Shown here in pieces: positions 27,801 to 37,200 of a DNA stretch of 64,000 nt. Under the pieces are notes generated by a model. The model was not told the origin of the DNA, made no database searches, and was given only the letters and a program-made list of their open reading frames with translations. The stretch is taken from NCBI GenBank assembly GCA_964560495.1, contig CAZLMM010000009.1:1-64000 (forward strand), given 5' to 3'. Origin of the DNA: UBA5069 sp964560495 (lineage in GTDB: Bacteria; Chloroflexota; Anaerolineae; Caldilineales; Caldilineaceae). A program made the position numbers and the translations under genes. The number at the start of each line of letters is the position of its first letter. Within the stretch, counting starts at the first letter, position 1.

Positions 27801-29908
27801 ATTCCGCAGCGCGGCAGACTGCAACCCAGCGGACACAGTTGCCTGCCCGGTTGGCCGCGAGACGGGCCGCCGCAAAGGAGCCGCCCCCAGTCGAATCTGG
27901 TGGTACTGACGATCTGTCCGCTCCAGAGGCAGAGGATGACGGCGGCGATTCAGACAGCAATAATTCACAATTGACAATTGACCATTCACCATCAACCATT
28001 CCCCCGGCGCCCTCATGGCGCGCTGGTTTTCTCGCTGCCCTGCTTGCTCCTTTCTTTGTCGTCATCATCGGCAACCTGGACGGCGCAGGGCAACTCTTGC
28101 GCAATCTGGCAAACCTATCTACGTCACCCTTCCAAAGCAGCTTGCCCGGCCTTCAGACAGCGGTGCGCGCGGTGGATGGCTTACGCATGGTGGTCGCCAA
28201 TGGCGCGTCCCTGCCTGCGTATGATTTCTGGGGGCCGAGCCGGGTCATCCCGGCCACCATCAACGAATTTCCCTACTGGAGCTTTCTCTTTGCCGACCTT
28301 CATCCCCATCTCATCGGCATCCCCTTTGCCGCGCTCTTTCTCGGCGTGCTCCTCGTGTTGGTGCGCAGTGGCGCACAGGATTGGCGGCGTTCTGGCTGGT
28401 ATGGCGTGGGTTTGCTCCTGACCTTTGCACTCCTGCTGGGCGCGCTGGCTAGCGTCAACCTGTGGGAACTGCCCACCTATTGGGGGCTGGGCGTGCTCGG
28501 CTTCCTCTTGAGCCAGTACTGGGGACGGGGTCGGGTGGATTGGCTCTTCACCATCGTAGCAACCGTGCTTTTTGCTGGGCTGGCCTACCTACTCTATGCG
28601 CCCTTCTTCATGAACTACACCAACATCGGCGCAAGCGGGGTTGGCTTGGTGCGCAGCGGGGACGAAGCAGGTCTTTGGCTTGCCATCTGGGGATTTTTCG
28701 GCTTTGTCGTTCTTTCCTGGCTTTTTTGGGCCGCCGCTCAACCTGGACGACCGGCGCTCGATGAGAATGGCGTTCGGATTGCTCCCAGTGGCGTCGAGCG
28801 CGTCCTCAGTCTGGCGTTGCGCCAGTTCGAGCGCCTGCCTCGTCTGGCGGATCTGCATCAACGTTTGGTGCAGCGCCCGAGCGTGAGTTATCTCTTCTGC
28901 GTCAGCCTGCCTCTGTTGAGCATCGTCCTGGCGTTGGCGGCGTTCTGGTGGGGGCGAGCTATCCTGGCGCTCTGTTTGCTGCCCCTGGCCCTGGCCTTTC
29001 TCTTGTTGTGGCGGCGCGGGCGAGCGGCGGACGCAGGCAGCCAGTTGGCAGCACTGTTGGCTGCGGCTGGCCTGGCGATCCTCGCCGGCACACAGGTCGC
29101 CTATCTGAAGGATTTTCTCCAGGGCGGCGACTGGTATCGTATGAACACCCTCTTCAAGTTTTTTAGCCAGGTGTGGGTGTTGTGGGGTGTAGCTGTGGCG
29201 GTTGCCCTTCCTCGCCTGTGGCATGGGTGGGTGCGCAGCGGCAGTGTGACAGGTTGGACGCGGGCATGGCGCTGGGCGTGGCTGGCGGTGTTCGTGATCC
29301 TGTTGGCTGGCAGCCTGGCCTACCTGGTTTTCGGCACGCCAGCCCGACTCGACCAGCGCATGGTCGGCTGGCGACCACCCATCGGCACGCTCGACGGCAT
29401 GGAGTACATGCGCGAAGGGAGCTACACATGGCCGGATCAGAGCCACACCATCGAGCTGCGGCATGATTGGGAAGCGATCGAGTGGCTGTTGGCGATGGTG
29501 CGGGGCAACGCCGTGATCGCTGAGAGTTCGGAAGTCGATTACTATCGAGCTGGCAGTTCACGCGCTGCTTCCATGACCGGGCTGAGTGCGTTGCGCGGCA
29601 TGCACGAGTCGGAGCAGCGCTACGGCGAGCAACTTGGTCCGCGTGATGGGTTGCACCGCGAGTTCTGGTCCACGCCGGACATTGGCCGTATGCGGCAATT
29701 GATGGAGGAGCTGCAGATCGACCTGATCTACGTGGGGCAGTTGGAGCGTCATCTCCATCCCGACGCCGTTGAGCGCCTGGCGCAGATGGCTAAAGCGGGC
29801 CAACTTGAAACGCTCTTTGCCAATGATAGAACGACCATCTACGCTGCGCCGGGGCAATTTGTCGAAGCCAACGACGGGACGTTGCGCCCAATGAAGGAAA
29901 GTGACTGA
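24887..29908 (+). CDS. Giant membrane protein: GT-C glycosyltransferase fused to DUF2298
   Basis: 1673 residues, roughly twice the size of either family alone. The N-terminal part (about 15-520) is a PMT/GT39-like domain with a SHPDERSTS Asp-Glu motif near residue 42 and many membrane segments. Residues 530-760 form a soluble region. From about 775 on a DUF2298 (Chlor_Arch_YYY) domain follows, with GGEKFMEFAFLNGILRSPTF and NYYYFGLYLVAYLV near 895-930. A soluble end (about 1480-1673) resembles the end of the next gene's product. A linker near 1025 is encoded by a simple repeat. It is coupled to the upstream G5/3D gene. The substrate is unknown. Confidence 0.85.
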   Translation: MTSSRSHSDLRPGVANLLLVIILVAGFLLRAWNVNFDQGIGSHPDERSTSCFYATTIRLPDSWEQFLDSQQSPLNPLWDLNRQERRSFTYGHFPLYLGVALGEVFHWLAPLAEQLGLPEDATALMARAHEACDAIAVAGRLTIALLDTFTILLLYWLGRRIYSRAGGLLAAAFYAFTAQAVQLSHFFAMDPASTTFTVMAVLGGAIMVQDRSWRGAIVSGVGAGLAVASKFSALPILAAPVVAGLVVLYDEWQRGRQGAPADGRAQFRALLGIPTALVIAGLVFTVASPYAILDWRNFLQATLIEQGRMVRGIADMPFTRQYRNTTPYLYFIQQQLQWGMGWALGLVAAAGTAWAGVRLTVALYRGVASLVGDKVRPVSRPVLCELVVWSWLIPYFGLTGVFLAKFNRYMSPVLPFVLLFGAGLIIWLWRRGAPQLAESSAGQSGTGDVLDVRVDETLVVGEVAADMTPAPDGAASPATIARRPSALWRTLAVALAVVGVLGGLLWSLAYVNGVYNREHTWIAASRWIYQNVPRDSVILWELWDDPLPKAILGEPGMDMGSTGLRNIDWSPYEEDTAEKYEIMKQKLREADYVAYSSKRIYDSVDELPARYPMTNLYYQAMWDGRLGFELAHEETSPPELFGFAFDDRHADESWSLYDHPQVTIFRKVRDLSDAEYDALFDRAWEGAIPWDRGEGTALAPLLSLVGLGQTEESADRGLINRLIGLATGENAPGPQTPPPADALMLDAPLRELPVVDNYRWNEQVSESTILAVLWWWLALALLGWLLWPVAFALLRPLRDRGYLFSRSLGWLVSAWLLWIAASFGWLHNTVVNAWLMVGALAVVGVTAAVIQRRTLGTFLAENWGLLLAGEVLFGVAYLTFVVVRLFNPDLWQPWFGGEKFMEFAFLNGILRSPTFPPVDPHFAGGFINYYYFGLYLVAYLVKLTGVYAEVAFNLAIPTLFALTVINSFGVAYSAARQTATQRTQLPARLAARRAAAKEPPPVESGGTDDLSAPEAEDDGGDSDSNNSQLTIDHSPSTIPPAPSWRAGFLAALLAPFFVVIIGNLDGAGQLLRNLANLSTSPFQSSLPGLQTAVRAVDGLRMVVANGASLPAYDFWGPSRVIPATINEFPYWSFLFADLHPHLIGIPFAALFLGVLLVLVRSGAQDWRRSGWYGVGLLLTFALLLGALASVNLWELPTYWGLGVLGFLLSQYWGRGRVDWLFTIVATVLFAGLAYLLYAPFFMNYTNIGASGVGLVRSGDEAGLWLAIWGFFGFVVLSWLFWAAAQPGRPALDENGVRIAPSGVERVLSLALRQFERLPRLADLHQRLVQRPSVSYLFCVSLPLLSIVLALAAFWWGRAILALCLLPLALAFLLLWRRGRAADAGSQLAALLAAAGLAILAGTQVAYLKDFLQGGDWYRMNTLFKFFSQVWVLWGVAVAVALPRLWHGWVRSGSVTGWTRAWRWAWLAVFVILLAGSLAYLVFGTPARLDQRMVGWRPPIGTLDGMEYMREGSYTWPDQSHTIELRHDWEAIEWLLAMVRGNAVIAESSEVDYYRAGSSRAASMTGLSALRGMHESEQRYGEQLGPRDGLHREFWSTPDIGRMRQLMEELQIDLIYVGQLERHLHPDAVERLAQMAKAGQLETLFANDRTTIYAAPGQFVEANDGTLRPMKESD
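27962..28002 (+). repeat. Simple CAATTGA/CCATTCA repeat inside the giant membrane protein gene
   Basis: A tract of TTCACAATTGACAATTGACC-like units followed by CCATTCACCATCAACCATT is read in frame and gives an Asn/Ser/Pro-rich linker near residues 1025-1039 of the protein. A similar tract lies outside genes at 23308-23343, so the sequence is probably a mobile or slipping dispersed element. Confidence 0.6.
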
Positions 29909-29967
29909 CCGATGAGTCGTGTGGAGAGAGAGCAGCGTTCAGAAGCACAGTCTGGAATGAACTATTC

Positions 29968-32448
29968 ATGTTTCTGCAATTTCTTGTCTGGTATTTGGTG
30001 ATACTCTTGATCCACTTGGCGGCGCTGCCGTTGACGCTGCGTCTCTTTGCTGCGTTGCCCGACAGAGGCTACGCCTTTGGGCGCGGTCTCGGCATCCTGT
30101 TAGTCGGCTATCTCTTCTGGCTCGGCTACAGCCTGGGTCTCATCCGCAATGAGGTAGGCGGCGCGTGGCTCTCCTTGCTTATCGTGGCCGGCGTCGCTTT
30201 CTATCTAGGTCGTAGCCGCGTGGCCGATCTGCGCAGCGGCGCGCTGCGGCTGGATCGGCCCGGCGTGGTGATGACCGAGGCCATTTTCTTCATTGCATTT
30301 CTGTTGTGGGCCACCGTGCGGGCATACAGCCCCTCGGCGACACACACCGAGCAGCCCATGGACCTCATGTTCATGAACAGCATTTGGACCAGCCCAACCT
30401 TTCCGCCGCAGGATGCCTGGCTGGCTGGCTATCCCATCTCCTACTACTACTTCGGCTATTGGCTGTTGACGACAGTGGGGCGGCTGGCCGCACAACCGCC
30501 GGAGGTCGCCTATAACCTGGGGCAGGCATCGTGGTGGGGGTTGCTGCTGATCGGCTCCTTTGGCGTGGTCTACAATCTGTTGGCCGCTAACAGTGGACGT
30601 GGCAAGTGGATGGGCGGCGCTCAATTCATGGATGCAGGCGCGTCGCGCGCCGCCCCGATTCTGGGCGGCGTGTTGGCGGCGCTGGCTGTCGGGGTGACCG
30701 GCAATGCGCAGAGCGTCATGGAATGGCTTTATGCCAATGGTTGGCCGGTCGAGGCGCTGGCGCGCTGGTTCAGCGTGCGCAATTTCCCCGAAGGCGCCAG
30801 CGTCACCGGGCAATGGTTCATCAGCCAAGGCGAATGGTGGTGGTGGCGCAGCAGCCGCGTGATCCAGGACCTCGACCTCATGGGGCAGCATATCGAGGTC
30901 ATCGACGAGTTTCCTATCTTCAGCTATGTCTTGGGCGACAACCATCCCCACGTGCTTGCCATGCCGTTCGCCCTGGTGGTGGTCGGCCTGGCGCTGGCCT
31001 ATTTCTGGCGCAAGGCCGATGTCGGCGCGAGCGATGGCTGGCGCGGCTGGCTGCCCACGAGAGATTTGACCTTGCTGTGCGTAATCACATTGGCGACCGG
31101 CTCGTTGGTCTTTTTCAACACATGGGATTTTCCGCCCTATTGGCTCCTCTTCATGGCTGCAACGTTGATGACAACCGCTGGTTCTCCTGGGCGCATCGTT
31201 GGACGCAGCGCTGTTCTTGGGGCGATCATTCTCCTGGGCGCGCTGATCCTCTATTTCCCCTACTTTCTCACCGCCCAGAGCCAGGCCGGCGGCTTTGCCC
31301 CCAACTACTTCAACCCGACCAGACTGCGCCAATTCATGCTCATGTTCGGCGCGTTCATGCTGACTACAGGCGCGTTGCTGTTGCTGGCCCAGCGCCAGCA
31401 GGCGGCGCGCTTGTGGATGATTGCGATCACGGCGGCATTGGTTCTTGGGACGCCGCTTCTCTTTTTGGCGTCGAGCGCGGCGCTCGCCTTTAATACGGAG
31501 ATCGGCCGCAGCCTGTTGGCCTCCGTCCGTCTGCCAGAGGGCGCAAGCAGCCACCTGCCTTTCTTCCTCCAACGTTGGACGACCCAACCCTGGACATTTC
31601 TTCTGGTGGGCAGCCTGTTCACGATGGCAATCGCCCTGCTCTGGGCGAGGCTTGCGGCGTCGAGTGACCAGGAGCGGGCGGACGACCAACGCTTCACTCC
31701 CACGACCTTCGTCCTCCTGCTTACAGCAATCGGCCTGCTGCTGACTTTTGCACCGGAGTTCATCTTTTTGCGCGACAACTTTGGCACGCGCATGAACACC
31801 ATCTTCAAGTTCTACTACCAGGCGTGGCTACTCCTGGGTTTGAGCGCTGCATTCACCATCGTGCGCGCTTTTCAGTCTTTCCGCCTGGGACGCAGCGGCG
31901 CAGCCGCTGCACTTATCGCTGCGCCCGGATTGGCGCTCATCCTGGCCGGGTTGATTTTTCCTCTGGCCGGAGCGTACTCCAAGACGAATGGCTTCAGCCT
32001 GGAGTCGCCCACATTTGACGCAACGGCCTATCTGTCGCAATATGGCTCGGCCGAGCTGGCGGCTGTGCGCTGGCTGCGTGAGAATGCGCCGCCTGGCGCG
32101 CGCGTGGCCGAGGCAAAGGGGCGCAGTTATGCCAGCGACATGAACCGCATCTCCACCATGACGGGGCGGTCGACGCTCCTCGGCTGGGACGGGCACGAGT
32201 CTCAATGGCGTGGGCGTTCCTACGGCGAGATGGCGGCCGGTCGCCCCGAGGCGCTGGATGCCCTCTATCGCATGGCGCGCAGCGATGAGCTTCCCGCTCT
32301 GTTGGACGAGTGGCAGATCGACTATGTCTTTGTTGGGCCGGCGGAGCGCCGAGAGTATGGCATGACGCCCGAAAGTGAGGAGCGATTGCAGACGGTCATG
32401 AACCTGGTTTTCGAGGAGGGCGATGTACGCATCTATCAAAGGCGATGA
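29968..32448 (+). CDS. DUF2298 (Chlor_Arch_YYY) membrane protein
   Basis: 826 residues with about 14-16 membrane segments. The diagnostic stretch is EQPMDLMFMNSIWTSPTFPP then YPISYYYFGYWLL near 130-165, a second YVLGDNHPHVLAMPFAL block near 315, and a GTRMNTIFKFYYQAWLL block near 605. The C-terminal 140 residues are soluble (MNRISTMTGRSTLLGWDGHE). Function is uncharacterised; the topology and its fusion to GT-C domains elsewhere suggest a polyprenyl-sugar transferase or partner. It lies 59 bases after the giant fusion gene, and its end overlaps the next gene by 26 bases. Confidence 0.88.
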   Translation: MFLQFLVWYLVILLIHLAALPLTLRLFAALPDRGYAFGRGLGILLVGYLFWLGYSLGLIRNEVGGAWLSLLIVAGVAFYLGRSRVADLRSGALRLDRPGVVMTEAIFFIAFLLWATVRAYSPSATHTEQPMDLMFMNSIWTSPTFPPQDAWLAGYPISYYYFGYWLLTTVGRLAAQPPEVAYNLGQASWWGLLLIGSFGVVYNLLAANSGRGKWMGGAQFMDAGASRAAPILGGVLAALAVGVTGNAQSVMEWLYANGWPVEALARWFSVRNFPEGASVTGQWFISQGEWWWWRSSRVIQDLDLMGQHIEVIDEFPIFSYVLGDNHPHVLAMPFALVVVGLALAYFWRKADVGASDGWRGWLPTRDLTLLCVITLATGSLVFFNTWDFPPYWLLFMAATLMTTAGSPGRIVGRSAVLGAIILLGALILYFPYFLTAQSQAGGFAPNYFNPTRLRQFMLMFGAFMLTTGALLLLAQRQQAARLWMIAITAALVLGTPLLFLASSAALAFNTEIGRSLLASVRLPEGASSHLPFFLQRWTTQPWTFLLVGSLFTMAIALLWARLAASSDQERADDQRFTPTTFVLLLTAIGLLLTFAPEFIFLRDNFGTRMNTIFKFYYQAWLLLGLSAAFTIVRAFQSFRLGRSGAAAALIAAPGLALILAGLIFPLAGAYSKTNGFSLESPTFDATAYLSQYGSAELAAVRWLRENAPPGARVAEAKGRSYASDMNRISTMTGRSTLLGWDGHESQWRGRSYGEMAAGRPEALDALYRMARSDELPALLDEWQIDYVFVGPAERREYGMTPESEERLQTVMNLVFEEGDVRIYQRR

Positions 32449-34261
32449 CGCACCGTCTGTTGGGGACGCTGCGCCTGTGAACCGAACAATGGTCACTGTT
32501 GAGCATGGACTCTATGGGCTGGTCTTGCTGGTTGGTTCGGGGCTGCGCCTCTTTGCGCTGGATAGCAGGCCGCTGATCCCCCTGGAGGCGGCCTCTGCCT
32601 GGCCGGCGTGGTTGAGCGCGATGGCGCTCACTGTCCCCAATGCGCCCCAGCCTGTAAGCGCCCTCCTTCACTCGTTTCAGGTTGCGACGGTGTGGCTGGC
32701 GCAAGGAAACGAAACGGCCATGCGGCTGTTGCCGGCTCTCTGCGGGGCGACCTTGATCCTGTTGCCCTGGTTCTGGCGCCGCTGGCTAGGCAGAGGCGCC
32801 TGTCTGGTTGCGGCCGGGCTGATCGCAATGGACCCGTGGCTGACCACTCTCAGTCGCACTGGAGACGGCGCCATGGTGAGCGCGTTCCTGGGGGCGTTGA
32901 CGCTCACCGCGCTGCTTCACATCCAGGCAATGACGGCAAGCGAGCCGGCATCGCCTGGCGCGGCTCGTTGGCGCGTGGCCGCCGCCATTTCTTGCGGACT
33001 GCTCTTCGTCAGCGGCGTCCAGGCGTGGAGCTGGCTGCTGTTGGTAATCACTTTTGTCCTGACCCTCGGAGTGCATTGCTTCTCCTCATTGTGGCGCTGG
33101 TCCACGTTGGCCTGGTTTGCAGGCGTTGCCATACTTGTCGCCACGCGTTGGTTTTCTGCTCCGCAGGATGCGGCCATCGTCAGCGCCGGCCTTTCCGATT
33201 GGCTGGGTCAGGTATGGAACGCTGGCTATCCGCTGGCCTATCCGTGGATTCGGTTGGCGGTGGATCAGCCGTTTCTCGTCGTCTTTGGCGTTCTGGGGGT
33301 CTTCACAGCCCGGCTGACTGGTTTCCCTTACCGTGCGCCGGAGAATGGGCGACTGGCTTTCTTTTGGTTGATCTGGCTGATTCTGAGCGTCGTGCTGTTG
33401 CTTGCGCCTGGGCGAACGCCTGACGATCTGCCCTTGCTCTCACTGGCGCTCATCTTTCCGGCCAGCCTGGGCGTAGCGGCGCTGGCCGCTCTCGCAGTGC
33501 AAGAAGAGGATTGGCGCGAGGGAGGGCTGTTGTTGGCGGTGATGGCCGCCCTTTTCCTTTCGCTGCTCTTCTGGTTCACGGCCATCATCTACAGCCGCGC
33601 GCCCGACGGGGTCTTGATACGATCGGTCGCAGTGCTGGTGATCCTCGGTCTTTTCCTTGTGGTTGCCTTCGCCATCTGGATCAGCCGCAGGCAGGCGCTC
33701 TTAGTAGGAATGTCCTTGCTTGGCGCGGCGCTGCTTGCTGCGTCGCTTTCGGCGACCTGGCGGCTTAGTTTTGAGAACGATCCACGAAGGCTGGCCGGCT
33801 TCTTTGCCGCGACGACCCATTCCGATGTGCGGCAACTTGCCTTGGATGCTGCGCGCGTGAGCGCACACCGTCTGGGCGATGCAAGCGAACTACCGGTGCA
33901 GATTGTGACCGGGCCAAGCCTGACGCCGAACCCTTCGCTGAGCTGGGCGCTGCGCAAGATGCGCAATCTTTCCTGGCGACCCGCGCCAGAGCCGGGCGCA
34001 GAGAGTGACCCCCGCCGCGCACCCATCATCATCACGCCCGGCGGCAGCCCCGGACCGGAGGATTCAGGCCTGCCGTACATCGGCAGCGATTACCGGGTTT
34101 CGACCAGTTGGCTGCCCTCCGCATTGCCTACACTTGCCGCGTCCTCAGAAGGACCGCTCTGGGATGCGCTTGTGCGGCCGTGGCTGCGATGGGCAATCTA
34201 TCGAGAAGCGCCCGCTCCGCCGCAGGTGGAGTTGGCGACGTTGTGGACTCTTGGGGAGTGA
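32423..34261 (+). CDS. GT39-like membrane protein lacking the catalytic Asp
   Basis: 612 residues with about 11 membrane segments and a soluble tail from about 470. The fold follows GT39: GLRLFALDSRPLIPLEAASA, then RLLPALCGATLILLPWFWRR and DPWLTTLSRTGDGAM. The usual Asp-Glu of the first loop is replaced by Leu-Glu (PLIPLEAAS), so it may be inactive or structural. The ATG at 32423 lies within the upstream gene (26-base overlap) but has GAGGAGG close before it, whereas the later ATG at 32489 has no ribosome site; I therefore chose 32423. It ends seven bases before the TIGR03663-NHL gene. Confidence 0.82.
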   Translation: MYASIKGDDAPSVGDAAPVNRTMVTVEHGLYGLVLLVGSGLRLFALDSRPLIPLEAASAWPAWLSAMALTVPNAPQPVSALLHSFQVATVWLAQGNETAMRLLPALCGATLILLPWFWRRWLGRGACLVAAGLIAMDPWLTTLSRTGDGAMVSAFLGALTLTALLHIQAMTASEPASPGAARWRVAAAISCGLLFVSGVQAWSWLLLVITFVLTLGVHCFSSLWRWSTLAWFAGVAILVATRWFSAPQDAAIVSAGLSDWLGQVWNAGYPLAYPWIRLAVDQPFLVVFGVLGVFTARLTGFPYRAPENGRLAFFWLIWLILSVVLLLAPGRTPDDLPLLSLALIFPASLGVAALAALAVQEEDWREGGLLLAVMAALFLSLLFWFTAIIYSRAPDGVLIRSVAVLVILGLFLVVAFAIWISRRQALLVGMSLLGAALLAASLSATWRLSFENDPRRLAGFFAATTHSDVRQLALDAARVSAHRLGDASELPVQIVTGPSLTPNPSLSWALRKMRNLSWRPAPEPGAESDPRRAPIIITPGGSPGPEDSGLPYIGSDYRVSTSWLPSALPTLAASSEGPLWDALVRPWLRWAIYREAPAPPQVELATLWTLGE

Positions 34262-34268
34262 AGTGGAC

Positions 34269-37200
34269 ATGAGTGAGTTAGTTCTGGTTGAGAAGCAGAC
34301 GCCGGACAAGACGCTGGATCGTCCGCTGACCGGCTTTCTGGCAGCGAACTGGGAGACCATCGCCTGGATCGCGCTGGTTGTGGTCGCTGCCATCTTGCGT
34401 TTCTACGATCTCGGCACGCGGGCCATGAGCCATGACGAGAGCCTACACACTCTCTACGGCTATTACCTCTTCAACGAGGGGCGTTATGAGCACAACCCCA
34501 TGATGCATGGTCCCTTCCGTTTTCACATGACCGCGCTCACCTACTTCCTCATGGGCGCGACGGATGCAACTTCGCGCCTGGTTCCCGCGCTCTTCGGCAT
34601 CTTCCTGGTGGGGATCATGTATGCGTTTCGCCGTTATCTTGGGCGAACCGGCGCATTCGTCGCCGCTGTGTTGATTACCTTTAGCCCCGCTCTGCTCTTT
34701 CACAGTCGCTACATCCGCGACGACATCTTCATCGCCACGTGGACGACGCTATGGGCGCTCGGTGCGTTTCGCTATTTGGAAACCCGACGTTTTCGCTGGC
34801 TGACGTTCATGGCCCTGGCCATGGCTTTCAGCTTTGTGACCATGGAGAACTCCTTCATCACCGGTGCGATCATGGGAGCCTTCTTCGTGCTCCTGACCCT
34901 GTGGCAGTTGATGAACTTCCGCGTCTTCCTGGCGCTCTCCCCTGCGATCCTGACCGGCGTCGTCTCCTACTACTTTCACTATATGGATCAGGACAACATC
35001 GCCATTCCTGTATTGGCGGCCGGCGCGGTTGTCACATTGGTTGTGATCATCGTCATGCTGGTCAGGCGACCTGGCTCCTTGTCATTCTTGCGCCACTGCC
35101 TGCCAGCCGATTTGGCGGTGCTCATGTTGACGCTGGTGTTGCCCTTCACTGCACCCCTCCTGTACACGATCCTGACCGGCAGCGCCGAAGTTTTCAAGGA
35201 ATCTCAGTATCTCACCAATGAGATCGTCGTGCGTCTGGCTGCGCTGGTTGTATTTGCCGCCGCCGCATCCGCTGTCCTGGCGTTCTTCTGGTTTCACTGG
35301 CGCACGCCCAACGAGGAGCACGAACCTGGCCTCGTGAGCTTCGGCCAGTGGGCGCAGTTGATGGCGGCTTTCTGGGTTGTGCAGGTGCTCTTCTTCACCA
35401 CCTTTTTCACCAACACGCGCAACGGCCTGGCCACGGGTATCGTGGGCAGCCTAGGCTATTGGCTGGCGCAACAGGGCGTGGAGCGGGGCAGCCAGCCGTG
35501 GTACTATTACATGTTCATTGGCTCCATTTACGAATTTCTGCCCATCATCCTCACCGTCGCCGGCGTCATCACGCTGGTGCGCGGCTTGTTCTTCTTGAAA
35601 AGCTGGCGCGCGGTGGAGACAAGCGATCTGCCTCGCCCGCCGGCATCGAGCGCCGGCAGGCGTGAGGATGTCTCGACGATCTTTGTCGTCTTCGCTCTCT
35701 TTTGGGTGGTGGGCATGTGGTCGGGCTACACCGTGGCCGGCGAAAAGATGCCCTGGCTGCTGACGCACATGGCCCTGCCCATGTGCGTCTTTGGCGGCTG
35801 GTGGCTGGGGCGCTTGATCCACGGCGCAGACTGGGCCCAGGCCTGGCGCAGCCATGCTTTGTGGCTGGTCGTGATTGCGCCAGCCTTCATCGTTGCGACC
35901 ATCTTGCTGGCGCGCAGCGCGCCGGCATTGAGCCGTTCTGTGGATGCCGTGGCCGGCGTGATGCGCGTCGTGCTCTCCCTGGCGGCCTGGGCTGGACTGC
36001 TCTACCTGGTCGTGCGCTGGGGACGAGCTGGAGGGTGGAAACTGGCGGCCAGGCTGTTGGCGATCGGCGTCCTGGCGCTGCTCTTCGTGCTGACCGTGCG
36101 CACGTCGCTCACCCTCGCCTTCGTCAATTACGACATGGCGACAGAGTATCTGGTCTATGCCCACGCCAGCCCAGACGTGAAGCGCGCGTTGGCCGAGCTC
36201 GACGCCATCAGCGCCCGCACTGTTGGCGACCGCAACATTGTGGTCGCCTATGATGACGAGAGTTCCTGGCCATTCTCCTGGTATATGCGCGAGTACCCCA
36301 ACGCCAAGTTCTACGGCCAGAACCCCACCAGCGACAGTATGTCTGCGCCGGTGGTCATCGTTGGCCCAAAGAACCGGGACAAGGTGCGTCCATACCTGGA
36401 ACGTGATTATGTCAAGCGCACCTATCGCCTGATCTGGTGGCCCGACATGGATTACTTTGGCCTGACGCTGGATCGCCTTTGGGGCGCGCTCACCGACCCG
36501 GCGCAGCGGGAGCGCATCTGGCAGATTCTCATGTATCGACGCCACCGCGACACCGCTGATTTCAGCCGCTTCCGCGACCTGACCCAATGGCCGGCGCGCC
36601 ACGAGTTCGATATGTATGTGCGCCGCGACCTGGCCAGCCAGATTTGGGATTTGAGTGTGACGCCTGTCGCCAGCGGCGAGCAGAATCCGGTCGTTGCGGT
36701 GCCCGAGGTGGATGCCGCTGCCCTGGCAATCGACAACGCAGTCTACGGCGACAAGCCGCTGTTGACCCCGCGTGCCGTGGCAGTGGGCGCCAATGGCGAG
36801 CGCGTCATCGCCGACACAGGCAATCATCGCATCGTCGTGGTGGATGGCAACGGGCAGTTCGTAACTGCGTTTGGCTCCTTCTGCGAGCTGGGGCGGGGCG
36901 CAGAGGGCGGCTGCATCGACCCAGACGGCAGCGGCCCCCTGCAGTTGGGTGACGGCCAGTTCAATGAGCCGTGGGGCGTGGCGGTGGACGCCCAAGGCAA
37001 CATCTTTGTGGCCGACACCTGGAATGGCCGCATCCAGGTTTTCTCGCCCACAGGCGAGTTCTTGCGCAAGTGGGGTTATTTCAATACCACCAACGGCGAG
37101 CTGGGCGACGCCAACGCGCTCTTTGGTCCGCGCGGGCTGGCTGTGGATCTGGACGGCAACCTGCTTGTCGCCGACACGGGCAACAAGCGCATCCTGCGCT

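Noticed and set aside
34005..34268. An upstream start for the TIGR03663-NHL gene within the preceding gene
   Set aside because: The extension is Arg/Pro-rich out-of-frame translation of the upstream gene; the ATG at 34269 has a ribosome site and lies right after the previous stop.
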